Source: Streptomyces sp. CB01881
GTDB lineage: Bacteria > Actinomycetota > Actinomycetes > Streptomycetales > Streptomycetaceae
Reading direction: 5' to 3'
DNA length: 64,000 nt
NCBI RefSeq assembly: GCF_002953255.1
Contig: NZ_CP026498.1
Span: 5,016,202-5,080,201 of the forward strand
The translations under genes were made by a program, and so were the position numbers. Shown one piece after another: positions 35,460 to 43,378 of this stretch (position 1 is the first letter of the stretch; each line of letters begins with the position of its first letter). The notes below the pieces were generated by a model that ran no database searches, was not told where the DNA came from, and worked only from the letters and a program-made list of their open reading frames with translations.

Positions 35460-36090
35460 AGGACACGCTCCGTTCTCTCCAATGCACCGTACGGAATCGA
35501 CCGGTGCGAGTTGAGAGTGCGCTTCCCGGGAAATCCGCGCCAGTGCGATCGGAAATCCTGTGGACAACTCGGCCCTGTGGAAAACCGGTGTCACTCACAG
35601 GGGTGAATTTCGGCCTTCAGGCCCTACTTCCGGCCCTTCTTCTGCGAGGTCATGACAAGAAACGCCCCGCTTCCCGGCCCGCCGGGACACCCCCAAGGGT
35701 GGCCCCGCCGGCCGTCGGCCCACGTCATCCGACCGAACGAACCCGAATACGGTCCCCCACCCGCCGTGACGGCGGCGCTTTCTCCGTGCCGAATCCATAA
35801 CGGGTGGGGCGGCAGCCCCGTAACGACTGCACAACGTCCGGCGCCGAAGGCTGTCAGACCGCTGCACGCACGGCCTTCACCTGCGATTATCGGACCGCTC
35901 CACCGAAGCCGACACACCCGCGACGGTGTTGTTACACCCGGCCGAGGAACTGGGCACCCTTATCCTGTCCCCGACAGGGCAAGAGCCCGCCAACCCCCAC
36001 CCCCACCCTCAGGTACGGGGCCGGACAGGCCGCACGCGCCCGTCGCCCGATCCCGGCAACGGTCACGCCCGCCAGGGCGCCGCCCGTCCC
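35460..36090. other. 631-bp intergenic region between ssb and tRNA-Arg
   Basis: No convincing gene is visible. The right part of ssb's promoter may be TCAACT, 17 bases and TACGGT on the minus strand (35486-35514). DnaA-box-like sites lie at 35559-35584. The remainder up to the tRNA is GC-rich and proline-codon-like in one frame, with no ribosome site. Confidence 0.45.
35559..35584 (-). promoter_or_regulatory. Pair of DnaA-box-like sites upstream of ssb
   Basis: The minus strand reads TTGTCCACA (complement of 35559-35567), the exact preferred streptomycete DnaA box, and TTTTCCACA (complement of 35576-35584), one base off, 17 bp apart. Confidence 0.6.
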
Positions 36091-36163
36091 GCCCCCATAG
36101 CTCAGCGGATAGAGCACCCGCCTTCTAAGCGGTAGGTCGCAGGTTCGAATCCTGCTGGGGGCA
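36091..36163 (+). tRNA. tRNA-Arg (anticodon UCU)
   Basis: A 73-nt cloverleaf with a 7-bp acceptor stem (GCCCCCA with TGGGGGC), D arm GCTC/GAGC, anticodon loop CTTCTAA reading AGA codons, and T arm GCAGG-TTCGAAT-CCTGC. The discriminator is A; CCA is not encoded (CCCC follows). AGA is a rare codon in this GC-rich genome, so this is a minor tRNA. No integrase lies nearby. Confidence 0.96.
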
Positions 36164-36406
36164 CCCCACCCGAATTCCCGCAGGCCACCACCCCGGTGGG
36201 GCATATGCCGACCCGGTCGCCGGGAAAAGCACGCACACCGACCGCACATAACCCGTGACAATGCGTATCGCCCCGGCGCCGGAAACGGCCCCACGGGAAA
36301 CACCGGCACCGGGCGGCTGCACCACGGCGACGGGTCGGACTCGAACGGATACCGCGGGCCAATCCGGCATGACCGAGTACCGCCAGGACTCCGCGACCCC
36401 GGGGCG

Positions 36407-37027
36407 CTATGCCCCGGGGGCGGCTATCCCCGCCAGGTAGGCGTCCAGCAGCTCCGCCTGCCGCGCGGCCGGGAACTCCGCGGGGGCGAACAGGGCCTGC
36501 ACCACCAGCCCCAGCACGAAGGCCTGCGCCCCCGCCGCGAGCCGCGCCGCGTCCACCCCGGCGGGCAGTTCGCCGAGCCGCTGCGCGGCCGCGACGTGCC
36601 CGGTCAGCGCGTCCCGCGCCCGGGCGTACCGCGCGGCGTGCGCGGAGGCCAGCTCCGGATCGGCCAGCGCGACGTCCCAGGAGCCGACCCAGATCCGGTT
36701 CCCCGCCGTGGCCGGCCCGTCCAGCGGCAGGACGTCGAGCAGCGCCGCCCGCAGCCGGGGCAGGCCGGCCGGCGGCGGCTCGCTGCCGTCGGCCGGGGCG
36801 GTGCGGCGCGGGCGTTCGAGGGAGCGCCGGTCCAGTTCGTCGAGCGCGTAGGCCACCAGGGCCCGCTTGTTGGGGAAGTAGTGCGTCAGCAGCCCGGTCG
36901 AGGCGCCCATCTCGGCGGCCACCGCGCGCAGCGTCAGCCCCTCGAAACCGCGCGAGGAGAGCACCCGCCAGACCGCCTCGGAGACTTCCAGGCGTCGGGC
37001 GTCGTGGTCTCCGCGGGCTGGCGTCAT
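36407..37027 (-). CDS. TetR-family transcriptional regulator
   Basis: This 206-residue repressor-type protein has a clear N-terminal helix-turn-helix (GLTLRAVAAEMGASTGLLTH, then YFPNKRALVAYALDEL). The C-terminal ligand domain is of the BetI-like kind. The ATG at 37027 is the first start after the promoter. It is divergent from a GNAT gene with a 24-bp palindrome between them, the likely operator for both. Confidence 0.92.
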   Translation of the reverse strand: MTPARGDHDARRLEVSEAVWRVLSSRGFEGLTLRAVAAEMGASTGLLTHYFPNKRALVAYALDELDRRSLERPRRTAPADGSEPPPAGLPRLRAALLDVLPLDGPATAGNRIWVGSWDVALADPELASAHAARYARARDALTGHVAAAQRLGELPAGVDAARLAAGAQAFVLGLVVQALFAPAEFPAARQAELLDAYLAGIAAPGA

Positions 37028-37038
37028 GGGGGCTATCG

Positions 37039-37062
37039 TACATACCAAACGTTTGTTATGTA
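37039..37062. promoter_or_regulatory. 24-bp palindromic TetR operator
   Basis: Half-sites TACATACCAAAC and GTTTGTTATGTA pair at 11 of 12 positions around the centre between 37050 and 37051. It lies 12 bp from the tetR start and 41 bp from the GNAT start. Confidence 0.8.
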
Positions 37063-37102
37063 TGTACGGACCGTCCCGCACCGCTCCTCGAAAGGCCTGC
37101 CC

Positions 37103-37651
37103 ATGTTCACCCTCCCGCTCGCCGACAACGCCGAGCTGCGCCCCCTGGAACCGTGGCAGGCCACCGAGTTCCTCGCCCACATCGACCGGGCCCGCGCCCA
37201 CACCGACCCGTGGATCGGCTGGGCCGGCTACTCCACCGACCTCGACTCCGCCCGCGCCACGCTCCAGCGCTACGCCGACCGGCAGGCCGCCGACACCGGC
37301 CGGATCTTCGGCATCTGGGCCGACGACACCCTCGTCGGCGGCGTGATGTTCCCGCAGTTCGACGTTGCCGCCGGCAACTGCGAGATCGGGGTCTGGACCG
37401 AGCCCGCCGGCGAGGGCCGCGGCCTGGTCGCCGCCGCCGTCCGCATCCTGATCGACTACGCCTTCAACACCCGGGGCATGCACCGGATCGAGTGGTACAC
37501 CAGCCCGAACAACCTCCGCAGCCGGGCACTCGCCCAGCGGGTGGGCATGAAGCTGGACGGCACGCTGCGGGAGCACTACCCGCACGACGGCGGCCGGCTC
37601 GACAAGGAGGTCTGGTCGATCCTCGCCCACGAGTGGAAGCCCGCCTCCTGA
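37103..37651 (+). CDS. GNAT-family N-acetyltransferase (RimJ/RimL type)
   Basis: This 182-residue acetyltransferase has the RimJ/RimL layout: LRPLEPWQATEFLAHIDRAR at the N-terminus, the acetyl-CoA loop region IGVWTEPAGEGRGLVAAAVR, and the closing motif HRIEWYTSPNNLRSRALAQR with VGMKLDGTLREHY. The ATG at 37103 follows GAAAGG. Control by the divergent TetR protein suggests that it modifies an inducing compound, perhaps a drug or a toxic amine; that is inference. Confidence 0.9.
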   Translation: MFTLPLADNAELRPLEPWQATEFLAHIDRARAHTDPWIGWAGYSTDLDSARATLQRYADRQAADTGRIFGIWADDTLVGGVMFPQFDVAAGNCEIGVWTEPAGEGRGLVAAAVRILIDYAFNTRGMHRIEWYTSPNNLRSRALAQRVGMKLDGTLREHYPHDGGRLDKEVWSILAHEWKPAS

Positions 37652-37740
37652 CGCGGCACCGGCCGGGCACCGGCCGCACCACCCGCCCCACCGCACCCCG
37701 TCCCGCGCACCCCGCACCCCGTCCCGCGGGGCGAACGCGA

Positions 37741-37774
37741 CAGGGCCCGGCGGACCGAAGTCCACCGGGCCCTG
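37741..37774. terminator. Bidirectional hairpin between GNAT and exporter genes
   Basis: CAGGGCCCGG and CCGGGCCCTG arms plus an inner GGAC/GTCC pair form a 14-bp stem with one mismatch and a CGAA tetraloop. It separates convergent genes. Confidence 0.75.
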
Positions 37775-37809
37775 CGCCGGCCCGCCCCGACCGGCCCCGC
37801 CGGCCGGGC

Positions 37810-39312
37810 TCAGGCGGCCAGCACCCGCTGCTCCGCCACCGGCTCCTCCACCGGACGCCGGGGCAGCCGCAGGGCGAGCAGCAGGACCAGCGCCATCACC
37901 CCGGCCGCCGAGAGGAAGACCACGTCCACCGCGCCGACGAAGCTCTGCACCGCGTGCTCCCGGGCCGCTCCGGTCATCCGGCCCACCGCGCCGAGCGGCG
38001 TGCCGGGCTCGTCGGCCTCGAAGGCCCGGGCCAGCACGGTGCCGAAGAGTGCCGCGCCCAGCGCACTGCCGAGCGTCTGGAAGAACCGGATGCCGGTGGT
38101 GGCGACACCCAACTGGTGGGCCGGGGCGGCGTCCTGGACGACGCTGATGAGCTGGCCGATCAGCTGGCCCAGGCCGACCCCGAGCAGCACCAGCTCGGCC
38201 CGCACCAGCCAGAGCGAGGTGGCCGGGCCGCTCAGCCCGAGCAGCAGCAGGGCGACGGTGGCGCAGGCCCCGCCGGCGGCCAGCAGCGTCCGGGTCTGGA
38301 CGCCTTGCGCGGTCAGCCGGTTGACCACCATGCCGATGACCGTCATGCCGATCGCCATCGGGATCAGGTAGAGGCTGGCCGAGGTCGCGGCGACGCCGCG
38401 GGCGACCTGGAGGTAGAGCATCACGTACATGATCGCGCCCATCAGGCCCATGCCGACCAGGCCCTGCACCGCGAAGCCGATCCGGATCTCCGGGACGCGG
38501 AAGAGCGAGAGCGGCAGTACCGGCTCGGCGGCGGTGGCCTGACGCCAGACGAACAGGAGCAGCGCGGCCAGGGCCGCGGCGGCCAGCGCGAGGATCTGCG
38601 GGGAGGTCCAGGCGTAGTCCTTGCCGCCCCACTCGGTCAGCAGCAGCAGCGAGGTGGCGAACGCGGCGGCGAGCGTGGCGCCGAGGAAGTCCAGGCCGCG
38701 GCTGCCGGCCCCCTGGGGAAGCTTGAGCAGGACGGCGGCGCCGACCAGGACGAGCAGGCCGAGCGGCAGGTTGACGTAGAAGATCCAGCGCCAGTCGAGG
38801 TGATCGGCCAGCAGTGCGCCGATCAGCGGCCCGAGGGCCATGCCGGCGCCGCCGACGATGCCGCCCATACCGCCGCCGCCCTTCGCCCCCTCCTCGGGGT
38901 CCTTGAGCTGGGCCATCACCACCATCGTCACGCTCATCAGCCCGCCGCCACCGATGCCCTGGACGGCGCGGAAGGCGATCAGCTGCTCCATCGACTGCGC
39001 GGCCCCGCAGAGCGCCGAGCCGAACAGGAAGGTGCCGACGGCCGCGAGCAGCACCCGCTTGGCACCGTGGAGGTCGCAGAGCTTGCCGTAGAGCGGCAGC
39101 AGCGCGGTGGCGGCCAGGGCGAACGCGCTGACCAGCCAGGGCAGCCGGTCGACGCCGTGGACGGGGTCGAGGTCCCGGACGATCGGCACGGTGGCCGCCG
39201 ACACGATGTTCATGTCGAGCACGGCCAGGATGATCGTGATCAGGCAGAGGAGCATGCCCAGCTTGCGCTGCGGCTCCGTCATCAGAGCTGCTGCCGGCGC
39301 GGTGGCGGCCAT
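37810..39312 (-). CDS. DHA2-family MFS drug exporter (EmrB/QacA type)
   Basis: This 500-residue membrane transporter has the 14-helix DHA2 layout. Motif C-like and DHA2 signatures are visible: LDMNIVSAATVPIVRDLDPV, GKLCDLHGAKRVLLAAVGTF (motif A) and FRAVQGIGGGGLMSVTMVVM. An odd glycine-rich loop (KGGGGMGGIVGGAGMALGPL) lies at motif C. The ATG at 39312 has GGGGGGAT upstream. It is divergent from a TetR gene with two inverted repeats between; the TetR protein likely represses the pump until its substrate appears. Confidence 0.93.
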   Translation of the reverse strand: MAATAPAAALMTEPQRKLGMLLCLITIILAVLDMNIVSAATVPIVRDLDPVHGVDRLPWLVSAFALAATALLPLYGKLCDLHGAKRVLLAAVGTFLFGSALCGAAQSMEQLIAFRAVQGIGGGGLMSVTMVVMAQLKDPEEGAKGGGGMGGIVGGAGMALGPLIGALLADHLDWRWIFYVNLPLGLLVLVGAAVLLKLPQGAGSRGLDFLGATLAAAFATSLLLLTEWGGKDYAWTSPQILALAAAALAALLLFVWRQATAAEPVLPLSLFRVPEIRIGFAVQGLVGMGLMGAIMYVMLYLQVARGVAATSASLYLIPMAIGMTVIGMVVNRLTAQGVQTRTLLAAGGACATVALLLLGLSGPATSLWLVRAELVLLGVGLGQLIGQLISVVQDAAPAHQLGVATTGIRFFQTLGSALGAALFGTVLARAFEADEPGTPLGAVGRMTGAAREHAVQSFVGAVDVVFLSAAGVMALVLLLALRLPRRPVEEPVAEQRVLAA

Positions 39313-39415
39313 CGGAAATCCCCCCGGGGGTAACGGAATTCGGGCGATCGAACGGGAGCCGGGCCGCACCGGTGGAGCCCGGCGCGGCGGCACGGCTCCA
39401 CCATGGCAGTCATTT

Positions 39416-39428
39416 TTGACTCGGTCAA
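39416..39428. promoter_or_regulatory. Inverted repeat in the exporter/TetR intergenic region
   Basis: TTGAC-TCG-GTCAA is a perfect dyad about 100 bp upstream of the exporter start, where its promoter is expected. Confidence 0.5.
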
Positions 39429-39459
39429 TTCTTCATCCCGACCTATCTTCGGATCCGGT

Positions 39460-39482
39460 ACATCTTTAGCCCGGGTAGATGT
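39460..39482. promoter_or_regulatory. Second inverted repeat near the TetR promoter
   Basis: ACATCT (39460-39465) and AGATGT (39477-39482) flank 11 bases. It lies just upstream of the -10 at 39493 and would allow autoregulation. Confidence 0.5.
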
Positions 39483-39492
39483 TTGATCCTGG

Positions 39493-39498
39493 TACAGT
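39493..39498 (+). promoter_or_regulatory. -10 element of a leaderless promoter for tetR
   Basis: TACAGT ends six bases before the ATG at 39505; no ribosome site precedes it. Confidence 0.55.
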
Positions 39499-39504
39499 CA
39501 TGGC

Positions 39505-40179
39505 ATGGTGAAGAGCACTGGGACCGCCACCCCCGACGGGCTGAGCCTGCGCGAGCGCAAGAAGCGCCAGACCGCCATCCGGATCTGGCGCAGTGCCATC
39601 GCCCTGTTCGCCGAGCGGAGCTTCGACGAGGTGTCGGTCGCCGAGATCGCCGCCGCCGCCGAGGTCTCGAAGATGACCGTCTTCAACTACTTCCCGTCCA
39701 AGGAAGACCTGGTCATGGCGCCGATGGAGCAGCACGTCGACGAGCCCGCCCGGGTGGTGCGCGACCGCGCCCCCGGCACCTCGGCGGTGGCCGCACTGCG
39801 CGCCCACTTCGTGGCCGCGCTGGCCGGGTTCGACCCGGCCACCGGGCTCAACGACGACCGGTTCACCATCGACGTGGTGCAGCTGATCCACCGCACTCCC
39901 GCGCTGGCCCTGCGCGCGACCACCACGTTCAGCCACACGGCGAACGAGCTGCTGGCCGCCGAGCTGCTCGCCCAGGACCCGGAGGGCGACCGGGTCCGCG
40001 CCCGGGCCGCCGCCGCCCAACTCCTCGGTGTCCGGGTGACGCTGACCACCGAGAACCAGCGCCGGATGCTGGCCGGCGAGCGGGCCGCCGACGTACTGCC
40101 GGAGGCCGTCGACAACGCCCGGCGCGCCTTCGACCTGGTCGAGCACGGCCTCGGCGACTACGGCACCCGCACCACCTGA
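39505..40179 (+). CDS. TetR-family transcriptional regulator
   Basis: This 224-residue regulator has the N-terminal helix-turn-helix SVAEIAAAAEVSKMTVFNYF followed by PSKEDLVMAPMEQHVDEPAR and a C-terminal helical ligand domain. It is divergent from the DHA2 exporter and is probably its repressor. The message appears leaderless. A long loop near ARVVRDRAPGTSAVAALRAH is typical of TetR_C groups that bind bulky hydrophobic ligands. Confidence 0.92.
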   Translation: MVKSTGTATPDGLSLRERKKRQTAIRIWRSAIALFAERSFDEVSVAEIAAAAEVSKMTVFNYFPSKEDLVMAPMEQHVDEPARVVRDRAPGTSAVAALRAHFVAALAGFDPATGLNDDRFTIDVVQLIHRTPALALRATTTFSHTANELLAAELLAQDPEGDRVRARAAAAQLLGVRVTLTTENQRRMLAGERAADVLPEAVDNARRAFDLVEHGLGDYGTRTT

Positions 40180-40336
40180 GGCCCCGCCCCGACGCCCCCG
40201 CCCCGCCTCGACCTCCCCGCCCCGCCTGCTCCACCGGCCGGCCCACCGCCCGGGGCACCCCGTCGCGGCGGCCCGCCCGACGGCCCCGCCCGACCCGCCT
40301 GAGAGAGTGTCCGCACCACGATCTCCGGAGGTGCAC

Positions 40337-41146
40337 ATGGACCAGCCGCTGCTCACGCGGGACCGCTCCCCGCTGCCCACCCACGTCGACGGCCTCCGCG
40401 CCCACGTCGGCGAGGACGGCGTCGCGGTACTGGAGTTCAACCGGCCGCACCGGCGCAACGCCATCACCCTGGCGATGTGGCAGGCCCTGCCCAAGCTGCT
40501 GTTCCGGATAGCCGAACAGCCGAGCGTGCGCGCGCTGCTGGTCACCGGCGCGGGAGGCACGTTCAGCGCCGGAGCGGACATCGACGAGCTGTCCGAGATC
40601 TACACCGACCCCGACCGCGCCGACGCCTACCACGCCGACAACGTCGCCGCCGAGGAGGCGCTGGCGCACTTCCCGCACCCGACGATCGCGGTGGTGCACG
40701 GCGCCTGCGTCGGCGGCGGCTGCCAGCTGGCCGTCGCCTGCGACCTGCGGTGGGTCGCCGACGACGCCCGGATGGGCATCACCCCGGCCAAGCTCGGCGT
40801 GGTCTACCCGGCCGTGCCCACCCTGCGGCTCGCCCGGCTGGTGGGGCCGTCCCGGGCCAAGATGATGCTGTTCTCCGGCGAGCTGCTGACCGGCCTGCGC
40901 AACTCGGTGATCGGCCTCGCCGACCGGGTCGGACCCGGCGCCGGACTGGACGCCGACGCCCTGGAGTTCGCCCGGCTGCTCACCAGGCGCTCGCCGCAGA
41001 CGATCGGAGCGGTCAAGGCGGCGCTGGCCGTCCCGCCGGAGCAGGCCGCCGAGGCGCTGCGGCCCTGGGAGCGCCGTTCCCGGGAGGCCCCGGACGTGCG
41101 CGAGGGGCTCGCCGCCTTCCTGGAGGGCCGGCCGCCCCGGTTCTGA
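40337..41146 (+). CDS. Enoyl-CoA hydratase/isomerase family protein
   Basis: This 269-residue crotonase-fold enzyme shows the oxyanion-hole segments FNRPHRRNAITLAMWQAL and FSAGADIDELSEI, and the CoA-binding core VVHGACVGGGCQLAVACDLR. The usual catalytic glutamates are not obvious (PAKLGVVYPAVPTLRLARLV at that place), so hydratase, isomerase or thioesterase activity cannot be decided. The ATG at 40337 follows GGAGGTG. It stands alone. Confidence 0.9.
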   Translation: MDQPLLTRDRSPLPTHVDGLRAHVGEDGVAVLEFNRPHRRNAITLAMWQALPKLLFRIAEQPSVRALLVTGAGGTFSAGADIDELSEIYTDPDRADAYHADNVAAEEALAHFPHPTIAVVHGACVGGGCQLAVACDLRWVADDARMGITPAKLGVVYPAVPTLRLARLVGPSRAKMMLFSGELLTGLRNSVIGLADRVGPGAGLDADALEFARLLTRRSPQTIGAVKAALAVPPEQAAEALRPWERRSREAPDVREGLAAFLEGRPPRF

Positions 41147-41214
41147 CCCCGCGCCGGACCATGACGATCATCCGATCGAACGGACAGCCGTTCCCCCCAG
41201 GAGCACCCACCGAG

Positions 41215-41877
41215 ATGACCACGCCTACGAGCACCACACCGACGAGCACCGCGCCGACGGGCACCACACCGACGAGCACCGCGCCGACGGGCACCACACC
41301 GACGGGCACCACGCTCTGGGCCCGCCGGGTCACCGACGGCGTCGAGCCGAAGAACGTGATCATCGCGATGCTGCCGCTGCTCGGCGTCCTGCGCTACGGC
41401 TGGCACGGGCTCGGCTGGGCGCTGTTCGCCGCGCTGTTCGCCGCCGTGATCCCGACGCTGTTCATCCGGCGCGGCGTCCGCAGGGGCACGCTGGAGGACC
41501 GGCACGTCGGCCACCGGCAGCGGCGGCTCACGGTGCTCCCCTTCATCATGGGGTCGGTCCTGACCTGCTTCGCGGTGATGCTCGGGCTGGACGCCCCGGC
41601 CGACCTGACCGCGACGGTGCTGGCGATGTTCGTCTCGCTGGTGCCGATCCTGGTGATCACCGTCTGGTGGAAGGTCTCCGTCCACACCGCCGTGGCGAGC
41701 GGCGCGGTGGTCTGCCTGGCGGTCGCGCTCGGCCCGTGGTGGCTGCTGGCGGCCCCGCCGGTCGCGGTGATCGGCTGGTCCCGGGTGGTGCTGCGGGACC
41801 ACACCACCGCGCAGACGGTCGCCGGCGCGGTGGTGGGCGCCCTCACGGCCGGGCTCACCTTCTGGGCGGCCCGCTGA
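41215..41877 (+). CDS. PAP2-like membrane protein with Thr-Pro-Ser repeat tail
   Basis: This 220-residue membrane protein has a 35-residue N-terminal tail of TPTSTAPTGTTPTSTAPTGT-type repeats, then about five or six helices. Motifs at the C-terminal half, SVHTAVASGAVVCLAVALG and WSRVVLRDHTTAQTVAGAVV, are placed like motifs 2 and 3 of PAP2 phosphatases. The motif 3 histidine is kept, but the usual aspartate is replaced by Gln and motif 1 is unclear. The ATG at 41215 has AGGAG eleven bases upstream; an ATG at 41161 has none. Confidence 0.75.
   Translation: MTTPTSTTPTSTAPTGTTPTSTAPTGTTPTGTTLWARRVTDGVEPKNVIIAMLPLLGVLRYGWHGLGWALFAALFAAVIPTLFIRRGVRRGTLEDRHVGHRQRRLTVLPFIMGSVLTCFAVMLGLDAPADLTATVLAMFVSLVPILVITVWWKVSVHTAVASGAVVCLAVALGPWWLLAAPPVAVIGWSRVVLRDHTTAQTVAGAVVGALTAGLTFWAAR
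41241..41300 (+). repeat. Perfect 30-bp tandem duplication
   Basis: Bases 41241-41270 and 41271-41300 are identical, each coding ten residues of the Thr-Pro-Ser/Ala-Gly tail. Partial copies flank both sides. It is a likely slippage site. Confidence 0.9.
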
Positions 41878-42006
41878 TCGACGGCCCGCCGGCAGCCGCC
41901 CCGCCACGCCGGCCCCACCCCGGCCCGAAGGCAGCCGCCCCGGCCGGCGGGCGGGCCGCCACCCGACAAGTGGTCAGGCCACCCGCGGGGCGGGCCGGCC
42001 GCCCGG

Positions 42007-43227
42007 TCAGCGGATCGGCATCCCGGAGATCGCCCGGGCGATCACCAGCCGCTGGATCTCGCTGGTGCCCTCGAAGATCGAGTAGATCGCGCTGTCCCGG
42101 TGCATCCGCTCCACCGGGTACTCCCGGGTGAACCCGTTGCCGCCGAGGATCTGCATCGCCTGTGCGGTGACCCACTTGGCCGTCTCACCCGCGTAGAGCT
42201 TGGACATCGAACCCTCGGCCGCGGTGAACGGCTGGTTGTTGGCCGCCATCCAGGACGCCCGCCAGACCAGCAGCCGGGCCGCGTCGATCCGGGTCTTCAT
42301 GTCGGCCAGCTGGAAGGCCACGCCCTGGTTGTCGATGATCGGCCGGCCGAACTGCACCCGCGTCTTCGCGTAGTCCAGCGCCACCTCGTACGCGGCCCGG
42401 GCGATGCCGATCGCCTGCGCCCCGACGGCCGGGCGGGAGGCCTCGAAGGTGGCCATCGCCGCGTTCCTGCCCTTCCCGCTCCGGGCGCCCTCGCGGGCCC
42501 GGGCCAGCCGCTCGTCCAGCTTCTCCTTGCCGCCGAGCAGGCAGTGGCCGGGCACCCGGACGGAGTCCAGCACCACCTCGGCGGTGTGCGAGGCGCGGAT
42601 GCCGTGCTTCTTGAACTTCTGGCCCTGGCTCAGCCCGGCCGTGCCCGGCGGCACCACGAAGGAGGCCTGTCCGCGCGCGCCGAGCGCCGGGTCGACGGTG
42701 GCGACCACCACGTGGACGGCGGCGATCCCGCCGTTGGTGGCCCAGGTCTTGGTGCCGTTCAGCACCCACTCGTCGGCGGCCTCGTCGTAGACGGCCCGGG
42801 TGCGCAGCGCGGAGACGTCGGAGCCGGCGTCCGGCTCGGAGGAGCAGAACGCGGCCACCTTGACGTCGTCCGGGGTGCCGAACATCTGCGGCGCCCAGGT
42901 GCCGATCTGCTCGTCGGTGCCGTTGGCGAGCACCGCGACCGCGGCCAGCGTGGTGCCGACGATGGAGAGGCCGATGCCGGCGTCGCCCCAGAACAGCTCC
43001 TCCATGGCGATCGGGATGCCGACGCCGGAGGGGTCGAAGTACTGCTGGGCGTAGAAGTCCAGGGAGTAGATGCCGAGTTTGGCGGCCTCCTGGATGACCG
43101 GCCAGGGGGTCTCCTCGCGTTCGTCCCACTCGGCCGCGGCGGGGCGCATGACGTCGGCGGCGAAGCCGTGCAGCCAGTCGCGTACGGCGAGCTGGTCCGC
43201 GCCCGGGTCCAGCGAGAACGTGCTCAT
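42007..43227 (-). CDS. Acyl-CoA dehydrogenase
   Basis: This 406-residue flavoenzyme carries the family signatures CSSEPDAGSDVSALRTRAVY (FAD site), WVLNGTKTWATNGGIAAVHV, and ARVQFGRPI-type sequence TRVQFGRPIIDNQGVAFQLA. Near the C-terminus QILGGNGFTREYPVERMHRD includes ADH motif 2, and IFEGTSEIQRLVIAR carries the usual catalytic glutamate position. The ATG at 43227 follows GGAGGT. It is divergent from a TetR regulator with a strong palindrome between, so it is probably induced by an acyl-CoA. Confidence 0.95.
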   Translation of the reverse strand: MSTFSLDPGADQLAVRDWLHGFAADVMRPAAAEWDEREETPWPVIQEAAKLGIYSLDFYAQQYFDPSGVGIPIAMEELFWGDAGIGLSIVGTTLAAVAVLANGTDEQIGTWAPQMFGTPDDVKVAAFCSSEPDAGSDVSALRTRAVYDEAADEWVLNGTKTWATNGGIAAVHVVVATVDPALGARGQASFVVPPGTAGLSQGQKFKKHGIRASHTAEVVLDSVRVPGHCLLGGKEKLDERLARAREGARSGKGRNAAMATFEASRPAVGAQAIGIARAAYEVALDYAKTRVQFGRPIIDNQGVAFQLADMKTRIDAARLLVWRASWMAANNQPFTAAEGSMSKLYAGETAKWVTAQAMQILGGNGFTREYPVERMHRDSAIYSIFEGTSEIQRLVIARAISGMPIR

Positions 43228-43302
43228 GATGCATACCTCCGATGAAGGGCCGGCCGCCGGGAGGCGGCCCGCGCCGACGGCTGCCGGCGAGGCCACGCCG
43301 AG

Positions 43303-43319
43303 TGTTACCCCCGGTAACA
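43303..43319. promoter_or_regulatory. Perfect 17-bp TetR operator
   Basis: TGTTACC-CCC-GGTAACA lies 76 bp from the acyl-CoA dehydrogenase start and 60 bp from the TetR start. A further half-site GGTAAC follows near 43341. Confidence 0.75.
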
Positions 43320-43378
43320 TCGAGGGAGTCTGCTACTGATTGGTAACTGATGTCAACGGCCCGAACGAGGAGCAGCGC

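Noticed and set aside
35652..36128. A 158-codon plus-strand frame before the tRNA
   Set aside because: It is Pro/Arg-rich, has no ribosome site and runs into the tRNA, ending SSADRAPAF, another tRNA reading artefact.
36091..36163. tRNA-Arg as an integration site for a mobile element
   Set aside because: No integrase, excisionase or repeated tRNA 3' end is visible nearby, and flanking genes look chromosomal.
36102..36240. Minus-strand frame giving PAGFEPATYRLEGGCSIR
   Set aside because: This is the well-known false protein made by reading a tRNA gene backwards; the tRNA-Arg at 36091-36163 explains it.
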